DNA of 64,000 bases from CAUZIZ01 sp965219855 (GTDB taxonomy: Bacteria; Acidobacteriota; UBA6911; RPQK01; JAJDTT01). A program made the translations under genes and the position numbers. Positions 52,844-62,005 of the stretch are shown here, piece by piece. The DNA lies in the NCBI GenBank assembly GCA_965219855.1, contig CBDCOR010000012.1, positions 124,001-188,000 of the forward strand. Reading direction: 5' to 3'. Numbering within the stretch: the stretch's first letter is position 1; each line of letters opens with the position of its first letter. The notes below the pieces were generated by a model. It was not told the origin of the DNA, searched no databases, and saw nothing but the letters and a program-made list of their open reading frames with translations.

Positions 52844-53443
52844 ATGAATCTATTGCTCTTCGAATCTCCCTCAGGAAGGGTCTACCCCATCCTGGAATTG
52901 CTGCCCCGAACCGTCGCCGGGACCCAACAAGAACCCGCCGAACCGGATTCCCTCAAGGCAAAGCTCTATCGAGGCTATCAGAAACTGGAAGAGCGTCTCG
53001 ACTATCATACCTGACATGAGCGTCTTTGCTCTACCCTACGACACGTCGACCGTCTCAGTGTCTTTCACGGCCGTGAGCTCGAACGGGGGGAGATCGAGCG
53101 CAAGTTGGCAACTTTTTTCACTCGGGCTCGCCGCAAGCATAGTCGGTGGCTCCTGATCGATTTCACTTTGGCGCTTCTGGGGACTCTCTTGACACCCATT
53201 CCCGGCCCAAATGTCTTTTTCCTCTACCCGGCAATTCGAGCCTACGGGCACTACTGCGCCCGCAAGGGTGTCACCAATTATCGAAAACTTGGTATGATTC
53301 AGTTCGAGACGGACGCGTTGATCGATCAAGTACAGAGTCGAATCGACCAACCCGAGGCTATTCAGCCCGTCATCAAACAGCTAGAAGACCGCTACAACCT
53401 GGTCCATCTAGAGGAACGACTCACTGCCCTGAGAAAGCGATGA
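52844..53443 (+). pseudogene. Mit_KHE1-like membrane protein with an in-frame stop
   Basis: One reading frame of 200 codons is interrupted by a single TGA at 53012-53014. Before it: MNLLLFESPSGRVYPILELL to EERLDYHT. After it: HERLCSTLRHVDRLSVFHGR to the end. The second part has a hydrophobic stretch with PIPGPNVFFLYPAIRAYGHY, which resembles the PxxPGPN region of the K+/H+ exchange-related family Mit_KHE1 (from memory, tentative). A TGG to TGA change would explain it. The end overlaps the Crp/Fnr start as ATGA, so the frame was translated as a unit. Confidence 0.6.
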
Positions 53444-54123
53444 AGCTTGACCTTGATTTCTTGAGAACGGTCGTCCTGTTCTCGGATCTGCCCGACGGAG
53501 AACTACAGATTGTCTCTGACATCTTCAAGGAGACCAAGTACCAGCGTGCACAGATCGTCTTCTTTGAGGAAGACACCGGCAAGTACATGTACATCGTCAA
53601 GAGCGGGAGGGTGAAGGTTTCCCGACTCCTTCCAACGGGCAAGGAGATGATCCTGGCATTCCACCAATCGGGAGAGTACTTCGGTGAAATGTCGCTGATT
53701 GACGGCGAGACCACACCTGCCACGGTGACGGCCGTCGTCCCCAGCGTCATCCTCTTCACCGACAGTCGAGAGTTCTCGGGCTTGATGGAGCATCCCACGA
53801 TCAATCGAACGAGCTTGAAGACCCTGTGCAGCCACTGCCGGGATGCCTGGCGTCAGATCGAGGTACTCAACTTCTACAACGCGGAAGCGCGGATTCGGAC
53901 GGCCCTTTATCACCTCTCCCTGAACAAAGGGATCAGGACGAGCTCCGGAATCCGGATCGATCTCCAGCTGACCCATCGAGAGCTGGCCGAGCTCACTGGG
54001 ATCTCGCGTGAGACCGCAACTCGGGTCATCAGCCAGCTGCAGCATGACAATATTGTCCAGGTCAAGCAGAGACAGTTCCTGATTCTGGATCCGGACAAAC
54101 TTCTGGAGGGACTCCTCGATTAG
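53440..54123 (+). CDS. Crp/Fnr-family transcription regulator
   Basis: 227 residues from ATG at 53440. Residues about 10-120 form a cyclic-nucleotide-binding-like barrel (GKYMYIVKSGRVKVSRLLPT, GEYFGEMSLIDG). The helix-turn-helix is at THRELAELTGISRETATRVI. No Cys cluster of the FNR type (only two Cys, in LCSHCRD), and the cAMP-contact residues are not clearly conserved, so the signal is unknown. It ends 7 bp before a GTCTGAACGTC repeat. Confidence 0.9.
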   Translation: MKLDLDFLRTVVLFSDLPDGELQIVSDIFKETKYQRAQIVFFEEDTGKYMYIVKSGRVKVSRLLPTGKEMILAFHQSGEYFGEMSLIDGETTPATVTAVVPSVILFTDSREFSGLMEHPTINRTSLKTLCSHCRDAWRQIEVLNFYNAEARIRTALYHLSLNKGIRTSSGIRIDLQLTHRELAELTGISRETATRVISQLQHDNIVQVKQRQFLILDPDKLLEGLLD

Positions 54124-54130
54124 GGTGGGG

Positions 54131-54325
54131 ACGTCGCACGCCTGGAACGTCGCACGTCTGAACGTCGCACGTCCCAGGTCATGGATCACCGGTGGTAGCT
54201 TTCCAACTTTCAGGTTTCCGCTGCTTTTGGTTCCGGAGCTGTGTGCTGCCGGAAAAGAGACGTGCGACGTTCAGACGTGCGACGTGCGACCTCCCACTGA
54301 CATGCGACGTTCAGACGTTCAGACG
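54131..54325. repeat. GTCTGAACGTC palindromic repeat, copy E
   Basis: About 195 bp between convergent genes. The full left end, middle (CACCGGTGGTAG, TTTCAGGTTTCCGCTGC, GAGCTGTGTGCTGCCGG) and inverted right end are present. Its right edge overlaps the last codons of ribD: on the minus strand GTC TGA ends ribD. Confidence 0.88.
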
Positions 54326-55419
54326 CCCACATACGCTTCAACCAGAAAATCGCTTCCCAGGCGGCGCAATCGAGTACCCTGCAGTTGGAGAGCTTGCGAT
54401 AGACACCTTACACCCAGCTCCGCGATGCCGGGCAGGCCACTTCCTCCGATGATCTTGGGACCATAGAAAAAGCTGACCTTCTGCACAACCCCCGCCTGGA
54501 GTGCGGACGCCGCCACTTGGCTTCCTCCTTCGATCAGAAGACTAACGATCCGTTCGCGGCCGAGAGCATCCAGGATCTCATCCCAATCCAGTCGACTCCA
54601 CTTTTCCGCAACCGGAATCAGCCTGGCTCTGGAAGCAATAGAGTTCGGCGCAGCGACTCCCTCAGAGTGAAAAATGATTACAGGATCCTGAGAATCGAAA
54701 AGCCGTGCATCCTGGGGAGTGCGGAGGTGGGAATCCAGGACTACCTTCGTAATCCGGTTTCCTTGGCGCCACCTCACGTTGAGCGAAGGGTTGTCCTTGA
54801 GAACGGTATTCACTCCGACCAGAATGGCGTCGTGCTGATAGCGAAGACGTTGGACCTCTCTGCGCGCAGACTCCCCTGTAATCCATTGGGAGTCTCCGCT
54901 GCGAGTCGCAATCATGCCGTCCAGGGTAAGCGCGAGCTTTAGCCGAGCGAAAGGCCGTCGCCGTTTGGCGAAGTAGAAGTAGGACTCGTTCAGACGCTCT
55001 GCCTCATCGCGGCAGAGGCCCTCATGTACCACGATTCCACGAGACTCAAGTTTACCGCCTCCTCCTCCCGTGACGTCGGGGTTGGGATCCAAAACAGCCA
55101 AGAAGACCTGCCGGATACCTGACTCAATGATCCGGTCAGCGCAGGGTGGAGTGCGTCCGAAGTGGGCACAAGGCTCCAGGGTAACGTACAAAACTGACCC
55201 AACGGATTGGGTGCCAGCCTGTCTCAAAGCCACAACTTCAGCATGATCTCGTTTCTCGAAGACGTGATAGCCCTCCCCTACGATCCGACCCTCTTTTACA
55301 ACGACTGCTCCCACCAGTGGATTGGGGGCAGCCCGGCCTTCACCCCGGCGAGCCAGGAGGATTGCCCGCTTCATGAATCTCTCATCTGGCTGGGAATACG
55401 GAAGTGCAGCTTCAGACAT
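54319..55419 (-). CDS. ribD: Bifunctional riboflavin deaminase/reductase RibD
   Basis: 366 residues. The N-terminal zinc deaminase has HAEVVAL and PCAHFGRTPPCADRI; the C-terminal half is a DHFR-like reductase (LKLALTLDGMIATRSGDSQW, DAILVGVNTVLKDNPSL). It performs two steps of riboflavin synthesis. It stands alone without ribE/ribBA/ribH. Its stop codon TGA and the last Val codon are contributed by a repeat end. Confidence 0.95.
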   Translation of the reverse strand: MSEAALPYSQPDERFMKRAILLARRGEGRAAPNPLVGAVVVKEGRIVGEGYHVFEKRDHAEVVALRQAGTQSVGSVLYVTLEPCAHFGRTPPCADRIIESGIRQVFLAVLDPNPDVTGGGGGKLESRGIVVHEGLCRDEAERLNESYFYFAKRRRPFARLKLALTLDGMIATRSGDSQWITGESARREVQRLRYQHDAILVGVNTVLKDNPSLNVRWRQGNRITKVVLDSHLRTPQDARLFDSQDPVIIFHSEGVAAPNSIASRARLIPVAEKWSRLDWDEILDALGRERIVSLLIEGGSQVAASALQAGVVQKVSFFYGPKIIGGSGLPGIAELGVRCLSQALQLQGTRLRRLGSDFLVEAYVGV

Positions 55420-55486
55420 AGGGTGCAGACGCCTCTTTCGTGACCGTCGTTCGGTCTCTTATCACGACATCACGAGGGACACGACC

Positions 55487-56755
55487 TCACTGCTCACGGC
55501 TCACTGACCACCGCATGGCACTGATCTTTCTCTCGTCGGCACTGAGAATCTCGACCTGGGTCCCGTTTATGGAAAAAACCTCACCAGCCGAGGGGACCTT
55601 CCCCAGATGAGCGACAACGAAGCCTGAGATGGTGGTCACGTCGGTTTCACCTAGATCCAAACCCAAGGTGTCCTCCAACTCGTCGACCTCTACACCACCC
55701 CTGACCATGTAGTTGCCCTCTCCTTCGTAGACGAGGTCCACTCGACGCATCTCATCCTCATCCCAGATCTCGCCTACGATCTCCTCCAGAACATCTTCGA
55801 TCGTCACAAGACCGGAAACCGTCCCATACTCGTTGATCACGATCGCCATGTGTTCCGCTTGTCCCTGCATTTCCTTCAGTAGCTCCGGAACCTTTTTGGT
55901 CTCTGGGACGTAAAGCGGCTTCTTCACCAAGGGTGCGATCGGATCGTCTCCACCAGATTCCTTGAGATGAGTCAGAAGGTTCCGCACGTAGACCAGACCC
56001 ACAATCTGATCGAGGCTACCCCGATAGATGGGAATCCGTGAATGCTTGCTGGAAACCACCAGTTCCTTCAGTTCGGAGATCGTTGTCTGCTCTTCGGCTG
56101 CGACGATCTCCGTTCGAGGCGTCATGATCTCCTTGACCAGGGTACTGCCAAACTCCAGCGCTGACTGAATCAAGTCGCTTTCTTCTTCCTCGAAGATTCC
56201 TTCCTCCTCCCCGACACCAATGTAGGCCTCTATTTCCTCTTCGGTGGCCTCCTCTTCCTGACCCCCATCCTGGTCCTCAGGGGGACTCCAGCTTCGGAAA
56301 AGGCGTAAGGTAGAAGCCAGCGGAACACTCAGCCAGAGCAAGATGGGATAGCACCTGGAGAGGGGCGGGAGCAGCCGGGCTAGAAGCTGCTCTGGATCCG
56401 ATTGAGCCACGATCTTGGGGACCAGATGCCTGAAGATGAAAACGGTGAAGAGAAGGATCAAGAAGGCAACAAGGGGGGCATAGGGCCAGGCCCCACCCAG
56501 CAGCATACTGGTGATCAGCACGGCAAGACCGACTTGGACGAGATGACTTCCAAACTCGAGTGGAAGCAGAAACTGCCCTCGGTCGCGCACAATCCTCTTT
56601 ACCAGTCCCCCAGCAATCTCGCCTTCTCGCTTCGCCAGGATTCTCAGCGTCAAGCGGGAGAGGCGACTGATCACGGCCTCCAGTGTAGATAAGAACAGGA
56701 GAACCAACAGCAAGAGAACGATGGTAAAGAGCTCGAGCTCAACCAGGTAACTCAA
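55487..56755 (-). CDS. CNNM/CorC-type hemolysin-like transporter
   Basis: 422 residues, TTG start. Residues about 1-165 form a CNNM (DUF21) membrane domain. Two CBS repeats follow (IMTPRTEIVAAEEQTTISEL; YVPETKKVPELLKEM with VSGLVTIEDVLEEIVGEI), then the CorC_HlyC domain. The family is linked to magnesium or cobalt efflux. It overlaps ybeY by 4 bp, as in many genomes, where this position is taken by ybeX/corC. Confidence 0.9.
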   Translation of the reverse strand: MSYLVELELFTIVLLLLVLLFLSTLEAVISRLSRLTLRILAKREGEIAGGLVKRIVRDRGQFLLPLEFGSHLVQVGLAVLITSMLLGGAWPYAPLVAFLILLFTVFIFRHLVPKIVAQSDPEQLLARLLPPLSRCYPILLWLSVPLASTLRLFRSWSPPEDQDGGQEEEATEEEIEAYIGVGEEEGIFEEEESDLIQSALEFGSTLVKEIMTPRTEIVAAEEQTTISELKELVVSSKHSRIPIYRGSLDQIVGLVYVRNLLTHLKESGGDDPIAPLVKKPLYVPETKKVPELLKEMQGQAEHMAIVINEYGTVSGLVTIEDVLEEIVGEIWDEDEMRRVDLVYEGEGNYMVRGGVEVDELEDTLGLDLGETDVTTISGFVVAHLGKVPSAGEVFSINGTQVEILSADERKISAMRWSVSREQ

Positions 56756-57201
56756 TGAAGCCGCAACTCCTTTCTCAGTTCTCGCTCCAGGCTCTCCATC
56801 TCTCCCCGATCGACTTCGTGATCGTAGCCGAGCAGGTGAAGCACTGCGTGTAGCGCGAGAGTGTTCAGCTCCTCAACGAGAGTACCCCTCTTTTGGCGAC
56901 ATGCCGTCTCGGTCGAGATCAGTATGTCGCCGAGATAAGGTTCCTCTCCAGGCAAGGGATCCTCCCCAGAGGGGAAAGCCAGGACGTCAGTTGCCCCATC
57001 CTTCCCACGAAACTTCCGATTGTACTCTTGGATCGTCGAATCACTGACCAGAACGGTGGTAAGGTCCGACTCGATCTGAAGCCTTCGAGTCAGTTGAACT
57101 AGGAAGCTCCTGAGGGCCCGGGTGTTCACGCGAACCTTCCGCTGTCTATTGAATATGCTGAGTTTCAGTCTGTGTTCCGACAACGCTTTTGTTGAAGTCA
57201 A
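56752..57201 (-). CDS. ybeY: Endoribonuclease YbeY
   Basis: Up to 149 residues; the start (TTG at 57201 or 57183) is uncertain because the gene overlaps the end of the upstream HD gene. The zinc motif HAVLHLLGYDHEVD (HX3HX5H) is intact, as is the upstream KDGATDVLAFPS stretch. YbeY acts in 16S rRNA 3'-end processing and ribosome quality control. It lies between the pgpH-like and corC-like genes, the normal arrangement. Confidence 0.94.
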   Translation of the reverse strand: MTSTKALSEHRLKLSIFNRQRKVRVNTRALRSFLVQLTRRLQIESDLTTVLVSDSTIQEYNRKFRGKDGATDVLAFPSGEDPLPGEEPYLGDILISTETACRQKRGTLVEELNTLALHAVLHLLGYDHEVDRGEMESLERELRKELRLH

Positions 57202-59503
57202 ACCCGGGGTATTGGACGCGGTGATGGTACATACCGCTGAGGACTCTTCCGAAGGTCTCGGCGATCTGATCGAGCTCCTTCATGGTAATATCGCACTCAT
57301 CGAATTGGCCATCCTCAATGGTCCCCTGGACAAGCCTTCGGATCATTCCTCGAATCTGCCCCGGGGAGGGATCATCCAGGGTGCGGGAGGCGGCCTCTAT
57401 CTGATCCGCTAGCATGAGTATGGCCGCTTCCTTGCTTTGGGGTTTAGGGCCAGGATAGCGAAAGTCGCTTTCGTTGATCTTCTTACCCTGATCGCTCTCT
57501 GCCTCCTTGGCCTTCCGGTAGAAATACGTCATTACGCGTGTCCCGTGATGTTCGGGGATGAGATCGCGAACCCTGGGGAGCAGCTTGATTTCCCTGGCAA
57601 TGGCGAGTCCATCCTTGACGTGGCTGGCCAGGATCAGACTCGACATGCTGGGAGACAGATTCTCATGCTTGTTCCCCGAATAGATCTGGTTCTCAACGTA
57701 GTACTCGGGCGTTTTCAGCTTGCCGATATCGTGGTAGTAGGCCCCCACCCTCACCAGCAGCGCGTTCGCTCCAATCCGCTCCGCGGCAGCCTCAGCCAGG
57801 GTCCCCACAATGATGCTGTGGTGATAGGTGCCAGGCGCCTCCAATGCAAGACGGCGCAGAATAGGGTTGTTGAGGTTGGAGAGTTCGAGAAGACGAATAT
57901 CCGTCGTAACTTCGAATAGCGACTCCAAAACCGGCAAGAGCAGGGACGCCAGCATGGCAGCAAACAACCCGCTCAAGAGAGCGCTGAAGGATCGAACCGA
58001 AAAAACCAGCCAGAGAAAATCTGGAGAGGCCGAGTAAAGCTGCTGGGCCAGGGCAACGAGCAGGTTCACACAACCGATGATCATCCCTGCCCTGATGATT
58101 GCCGAGCGCTCTCGGTACTGCTCCAGAGCGTACCTAGCTGCCAGACTTCCCGCCAGGGAGTAGACGAAGAGAGAGCTCTCACCGGAAAGCAGCACCACGA
58201 AAACAGAGAAGGTTAGAGAATAGAACGTGGTCAAGTGAACGTTGGTGAGGAGGGTTGCCAGAACAGCTCCCAACGCCAGCGGTGCCAACAGGTAGAGGTG
58301 AATGGGGTTCTGCAGTGCGTCTATGTGCAGACTCTGCAAGACCAAGTCCACGAAAACCATGAACAACTTACTGACCAGGACACACAGGGTGAGGATGAGT
58401 AGGAGGAGCAGGTGGTGCCCCTGGACTTTCCCTCTGCGCTTTCGCTCGGCGTGGGTATAGTGTCCGAGAGCAAACAGGAAGAAAGTAACCACCAGGAAGA
58501 TTCCGACAAACTTCCCAGCCAGACGCCGTGGTTGCTTGATGCTCTTCAAGGTCTGAAGAATGAGAAACTCCTGAGCGCCTACTTCGTCCCCTACCCGTAT
58601 GATGGTTCTGCCCTTCCGAACCTGGATGAGAACCGGATCCAACTCTTCCAGCGCACGCCGCGTCAGCTGCTCTGTGGCAGCCTCATCTAGTTGGACGTTG
58701 GGAACGATCCAGGAATCGAGAAAGCCGATGAGCTTCTTCTTTTCTTCACTTCCTACGGCCGTCAGCTCATATTCGTTCTGCCTCAGAACATCGTGGGCCT
58801 GGCCCAGGTCCCTTATTGCGATCCAATTGCTGAGAGGGTCTTCCTTCCCGGTAATCGCGTTCCGAAGGAGCATTCCCCGCTCCTGATGCTGCAGAAGGAT
58901 GTCCCGGGCCAAGATGACACCGGGAGGTTTCATCGATTCCTTCAGGATCTTGACCACCTGGGCTTCCAAACTTGGTGAAAAGCCGTCATCCAGGCAGATC
59001 TCGAGGACGCCCCCTTGCGCGAATCGGGTCAGCACCCCGGCCAATTCACTCAGGAACTCGGATCGGACGGTGCTCGGCAACGGACTAGCAGAAGGAATAC
59101 CCAGTCTCTGCTTCTCCCGAGCAATCCGATGGCGGGCATCGGCAAAGGCACTGCGCAGTCCCGACTCCAGGCGGCCGTTGATTCTCAAATCGAGCACAAA
59201 GACGACCGGAACCTCCTTGATGAGCTTTTCCCGCATCGCGTGAGTGGCGACGTTGTCCTCTACGTGAAAATCCTGGGAGGCCTCGATCGTCCGATCCGCG
59301 ATGTCTCCGACCTGGTAATCGGGAATGTTCTGGAACTGGTACCCCACCAGCAGCACCGAAAGAATCACGGAACTCGCCAGGAAAATCAGAAGCTGAAGAA
59401 CCGTCAAGTGGGCAAAGGGTCGACGATGCCACTGCTTGGCACCGAGAAAGCGCTTTACGAGATCGCTACGCCTGCTGGACTTGCTGCTGGACTGACTTGC
59501 CAT
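57146..59503 (-). CDS. 7TM-HD hydrolase, PgpH-like
   Basis: 785 residues. One membrane helix near residues 32-55 is followed by an extracytoplasmic 7TMR-HDED domain (about 60-340). Seven membrane helices (about 350-550) and a cytoplasmic HD domain follow, with YYHDIGKLKTPEYYVENQ and HVKDGLAIARE. The family hydrolyses cyclic di-AMP. The C-terminus runs past the HD domain and overlaps ybeY by 56 bp. It is the first gene of the pgpH-ybeY-corC unit. Confidence 0.92.
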   Translation of the reverse strand: MASQSSSKSSRRSDLVKRFLGAKQWHRRPFAHLTVLQLLIFLASSVILSVLLVGYQFQNIPDYQVGDIADRTIEASQDFHVEDNVATHAMREKLIKEVPVVFVLDLRINGRLESGLRSAFADARHRIAREKQRLGIPSASPLPSTVRSEFLSELAGVLTRFAQGGVLEICLDDGFSPSLEAQVVKILKESMKPPGVILARDILLQHQERGMLLRNAITGKEDPLSNWIAIRDLGQAHDVLRQNEYELTAVGSEEKKKLIGFLDSWIVPNVQLDEAATEQLTRRALEELDPVLIQVRKGRTIIRVGDEVGAQEFLILQTLKSIKQPRRLAGKFVGIFLVVTFFLFALGHYTHAERKRRGKVQGHHLLLLLILTLCVLVSKLFMVFVDLVLQSLHIDALQNPIHLYLLAPLALGAVLATLLTNVHLTTFYSLTFSVFVVLLSGESSLFVYSLAGSLAARYALEQYRERSAIIRAGMIIGCVNLLVALAQQLYSASPDFLWLVFSVRSFSALLSGLFAAMLASLLLPVLESLFEVTTDIRLLELSNLNNPILRRLALEAPGTYHHSIIVGTLAEAAAERIGANALLVRVGAYYHDIGKLKTPEYYVENQIYSGNKHENLSPSMSSLILASHVKDGLAIAREIKLLPRVRDLIPEHHGTRVMTYFYRKAKEAESDQGKKINESDFRYPGPKPQSKEAAILMLADQIEAASRTLDDPSPGQIRGMIRRLVQGTIEDGQFDECDITMKELDQIAETFGRVLSGMYHHRVQYPGFDFNKSVVGTQTETQHIQ

Positions 59504-59644
59504 TTTCGGACACCCCGACCGGGTGGCACCCGCTACCGATTAATTTTGCTGGGTTTACTAGTTGCTGGAGTGAGCCCCGAACCCTTTTCGGGCCAAAGCT
59601 CGAGTAACGGCCGAACGCCGCTCCGAATGAGTCATACAAAGTCT

Positions 59645-59673
59645 ATTATAACAGAGGCTCCCGACCCTGTCTT
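59645..59673 (-). promoter_or_regulatory. Sigma-70 promoter of the pgpH-like operon
   Basis: On the minus strand, AAGACA (59668-59673), a 17-nt spacer and a perfect TATAAT (59645-59650) lie 142 bp upstream of the HD gene start. The long leader between them contains CGAACCC and GGGCC words but no recognised regulatory RNA. Confidence 0.55.
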
Positions 59674-59706
59674 AGTACACTGGAAGGTAAATATGAAAGG
59701 GAGCAC

Positions 59707-60948
59707 TTAGTGCTCATATCTCTTGAACAGGAGGCAGGCATTGGTTCCTCCAAAACCGAAGGAGTTGGACATGGCGTAGCGCATGTCTCCGCGGCGGGAA
59801 TGGTGCGGAACATAGTCGAGATCACAGTCCGGATCCGGAATCTCCAGGTTGACGGTGGGAGGAACTATCTGGTCTCGGAGTGCCAAAACCGTAATGCCAC
59901 CTTCCAGTCCACCGGCAGCGCCGAGCAGATGGCCTGTCATCGACTTGGTTGAGCTGATCGGTATCTTGTAGGCGCGCTCTCCAAAGACCTTTTTGATTGC
60001 CAGCGTCTCGATTCGGTCATTGGGAGGGGTACTAGTACCATGGGCGTTGATGTAGTCCACCTCGCTGGAATCGATCTGGGCATCTTTCAGAGTGGCCTGC
60101 ATCACCCGAATGGCACCTGACCCATTTTCCGGGGGCGCGGTGATATGGTGAGCATCGCCACTCATCCCATAGCCGCTCACTTCCGCCAAGATCCCGGCTC
60201 CTCGACGCTGAGCGAGGGAAAACTCTTCCAACACCAGAATCCCGGCTCCCTCACCCACCACAAAACCGTCTCGCTCAAGGTCGAAGGGGCGACTTGCCTT
60301 TTCCGGCTCATCATTCCGGGTGGAAAGCGCTCTCATGGCGGCGAACCCGCCCACACCCATCTGAGTGATCGCGGCTTCCGTACCGCCCGCAATCATGACG
60401 TCCGCATCCCCCCGCTGAATCATCTTAAAAGCATCGCCGATCGCATGGCTACCCGCCGAGCACGCGGTACAAGTGGCGGAGTTGGGTCCTTGAGCGCCCA
60501 GGCGGATTGACACCTGGCCTGCTGCCAGATTCACGATGCAGGAGGGAATGAAAAACGGCGAGATCTTGCGAGGCCCCTTCTCCAGAAAGGTGATGTGCTC
60601 CCGCTCGATAAAGGCGAACCCTCCAATCCCGGAACCAATATAGACACCGATGCGTTCGCTATTGCTCTGATCGATCTTCAAAGAGGCGTTTTGGACCGCA
60701 TCCTCGCTGGCGGCTATCGCGTAGAGGATGAAGTTATCCATCTTGCGGGCATCTTTGGGCTTCATGAAGACCAAGGGATCGAAGCCCTTCACCTCTGCTG
60801 CGATCCGACTGGGAAAGTTGGAGGCGTCAAAGTGGGTGATGGGACCGACCCCGTTCTTTCCCTCGCGCAGAGCTTTCCAGGTGGTTTCGGCGTCCAAGCC
60901 CACTGCGGACACCAACCCCACACCCGTCACGACGACCCTTCTTTTCAA
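59707..60948 (-). CDS. fabF: Beta-ketoacyl-ACP synthase II FabF
   Basis: 413 residues, TTG start with AGGGA upstream. The Cys-His-His triad is at TACSAGSHAIGDA, NAHGTSTPPND and KSMTGHLLGAAGG. It extends acyl chains with malonyl-ACP. Last gene of the rpmF-fab cluster, 23 bp after acpP. Confidence 0.96.
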   Translation of the reverse strand: MKRRVVVTGVGLVSAVGLDAETTWKALREGKNGVGPITHFDASNFPSRIAAEVKGFDPLVFMKPKDARKMDNFILYAIAASEDAVQNASLKIDQSNSERIGVYIGSGIGGFAFIEREHITFLEKGPRKISPFFIPSCIVNLAAGQVSIRLGAQGPNSATCTACSAGSHAIGDAFKMIQRGDADVMIAGGTEAAITQMGVGGFAAMRALSTRNDEPEKASRPFDLERDGFVVGEGAGILVLEEFSLAQRRGAGILAEVSGYGMSGDAHHITAPPENGSGAIRVMQATLKDAQIDSSEVDYINAHGTSTPPNDRIETLAIKKVFGERAYKIPISSTKSMTGHLLGAAGGLEGGITVLALRDQIVPPTVNLEIPDPDCDLDYVPHHSRRGDMRYAMSNSFGFGGTNACLLFKRYEH

Positions 60949-60971
60949 GATGTCCCTGCTTCCGGAAGGTC

Positions 60972-61208
60972 TTATTTCTGGTGAGCTTTGATATAGTCGA
61001 TCGAATCCCTAACGGTTTGGATCTTCTCCGCATCTTCGTCGGGGATTTCCAGGTCGAAATCCTCCTCAAACTTCATGACGAGTTCGACGGTGTCAAGAGA
61101 ATCGGCACCCAGATCGTCCACGAAGTGAGAGTCAGAGTTCACATCAGTCTCATTGACGCCCAACTGCTCCACTATAATAGCCTTCACGCTTTCTTCGAGC
61201 GATGCCAT
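60972..61208 (-). CDS. acpP: Acyl carrier protein
   Basis: 78 residues from the ATG at 61208, preceded by GGAGG. The phosphopantetheine Ser is in DDLGADSLDTVELVM. The helix III segment EIPDEDAEKIQTV is normal. A start at 61259 would add 17 atypical residues. Sits between fabG and fabF as expected. Confidence 0.97.
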   Translation of the reverse strand: MASLEESVKAIIVEQLGVNETDVNSDSHFVDDLGADSLDTVELVMKFEEDFDLEIPDEDAEKIQTVRDSIDYIKAHQK

Positions 61209-61261
61209 TATTCCTCCATTCTTCCTAGATTCAGCGCCTCCAGCATTGCCGCCAGACACCC

Positions 61262-62005
61262 TTACATGTACATTCCGCCGTTTATATTTAGCACATGACC
61301 TGTGATATATCCAGCCTCTTTTGAGGCCAGAAATCGCACTCCAAAAGCCACATCTTCGGGCTTTCCGAGACGCCTCAGCGGGATCGAAGCTTCCAACTCG
61401 CTCCGCGTTTTCTCGGGCAGGTCTCGGGTCATATCAGTCTCGATGAGTCCTGGGGCAACCGCGTTGACGGTCACGTTCCGGCCGCCCAGCTCTCGGGCAA
61501 GGGCCTTGGTGAATCCAATCAAGCCGCTCTTGCTGGCCACGTAGTTGGTCTGGCCCGCGTTGCCCATCTGGGCGACCACCGAGGTGATGTTGATCACGCG
61601 GCCGAAACGCTGTCGAATCATACCCCCGATGACTGCCTTGGTGGCGTAATACACTCCGTCCAGATTGGTCGAGAGGACTGTCCGCCATTCCTCTTCCTTC
61701 ATGCGAAGCAAGAGGTTATCGCGGACGATTCCAGCGTTGTTCACGAGAATGTCGATTTTCCCGAAGCGCTCACGGACCTGCGCTATGCCATCGTTTATCT
61801 GATCCGGACTCGAGATGTCCATCTGCACTGCCAGGCTTTCCCCGCCATTCTTGCGAATCGCTTCTGCGCACTCCTCGATCGCAGAAAGGGAGCGCGCCGC
61901 CACCGCAATCGTGGCTCCGCAACTTGCAAGATCCTCTGCGACCCTACGCCCAATTCCTCTGGATGCACCGGTAACCAATGCTACGTGATCTGAAAGATCA
62001 GACAT
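61262..62005 (-). CDS. fabG: 3-oxoacyl-ACP reductase FabG
   Basis: 247 residues of the SDR family. NADPH site TGASRGIG, NNAG at NNAGIVRDNLL, catalytic Ser in NITSVVAQMGN, and YVASK as a variant YxxxK. It reduces 3-oxoacyl-ACP. The start overlaps the fabD end by 8 bp. Confidence 0.95.
   Translation of the reverse strand: MSDLSDHVALVTGASRGIGRRVAEDLASCGATIAVAARSLSAIEECAEAIRKNGGESLAVQMDISSPDQINDGIAQVRERFGKIDILVNNAGIVRDNLLLRMKEEEWRTVLSTNLDGVYYATKAVIGGMIRQRFGRVINITSVVAQMGNAGQTNYVASKSGLIGFTKALARELGGRNVTVNAVAPGLIETDMTRDLPEKTRSELEASIPLRRLGKPEDVAFGVRFLASKEAGYITGHVLNINGGMYM

Noticed and set aside
53012..53014. In-frame TGA as a selenocysteine codon
   Set aside because: No SECIS-like hairpin stands out just downstream, the family has no known redox Cys there, and no selenocysteine genes are in the window. 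A nonsense mutation is simpler.
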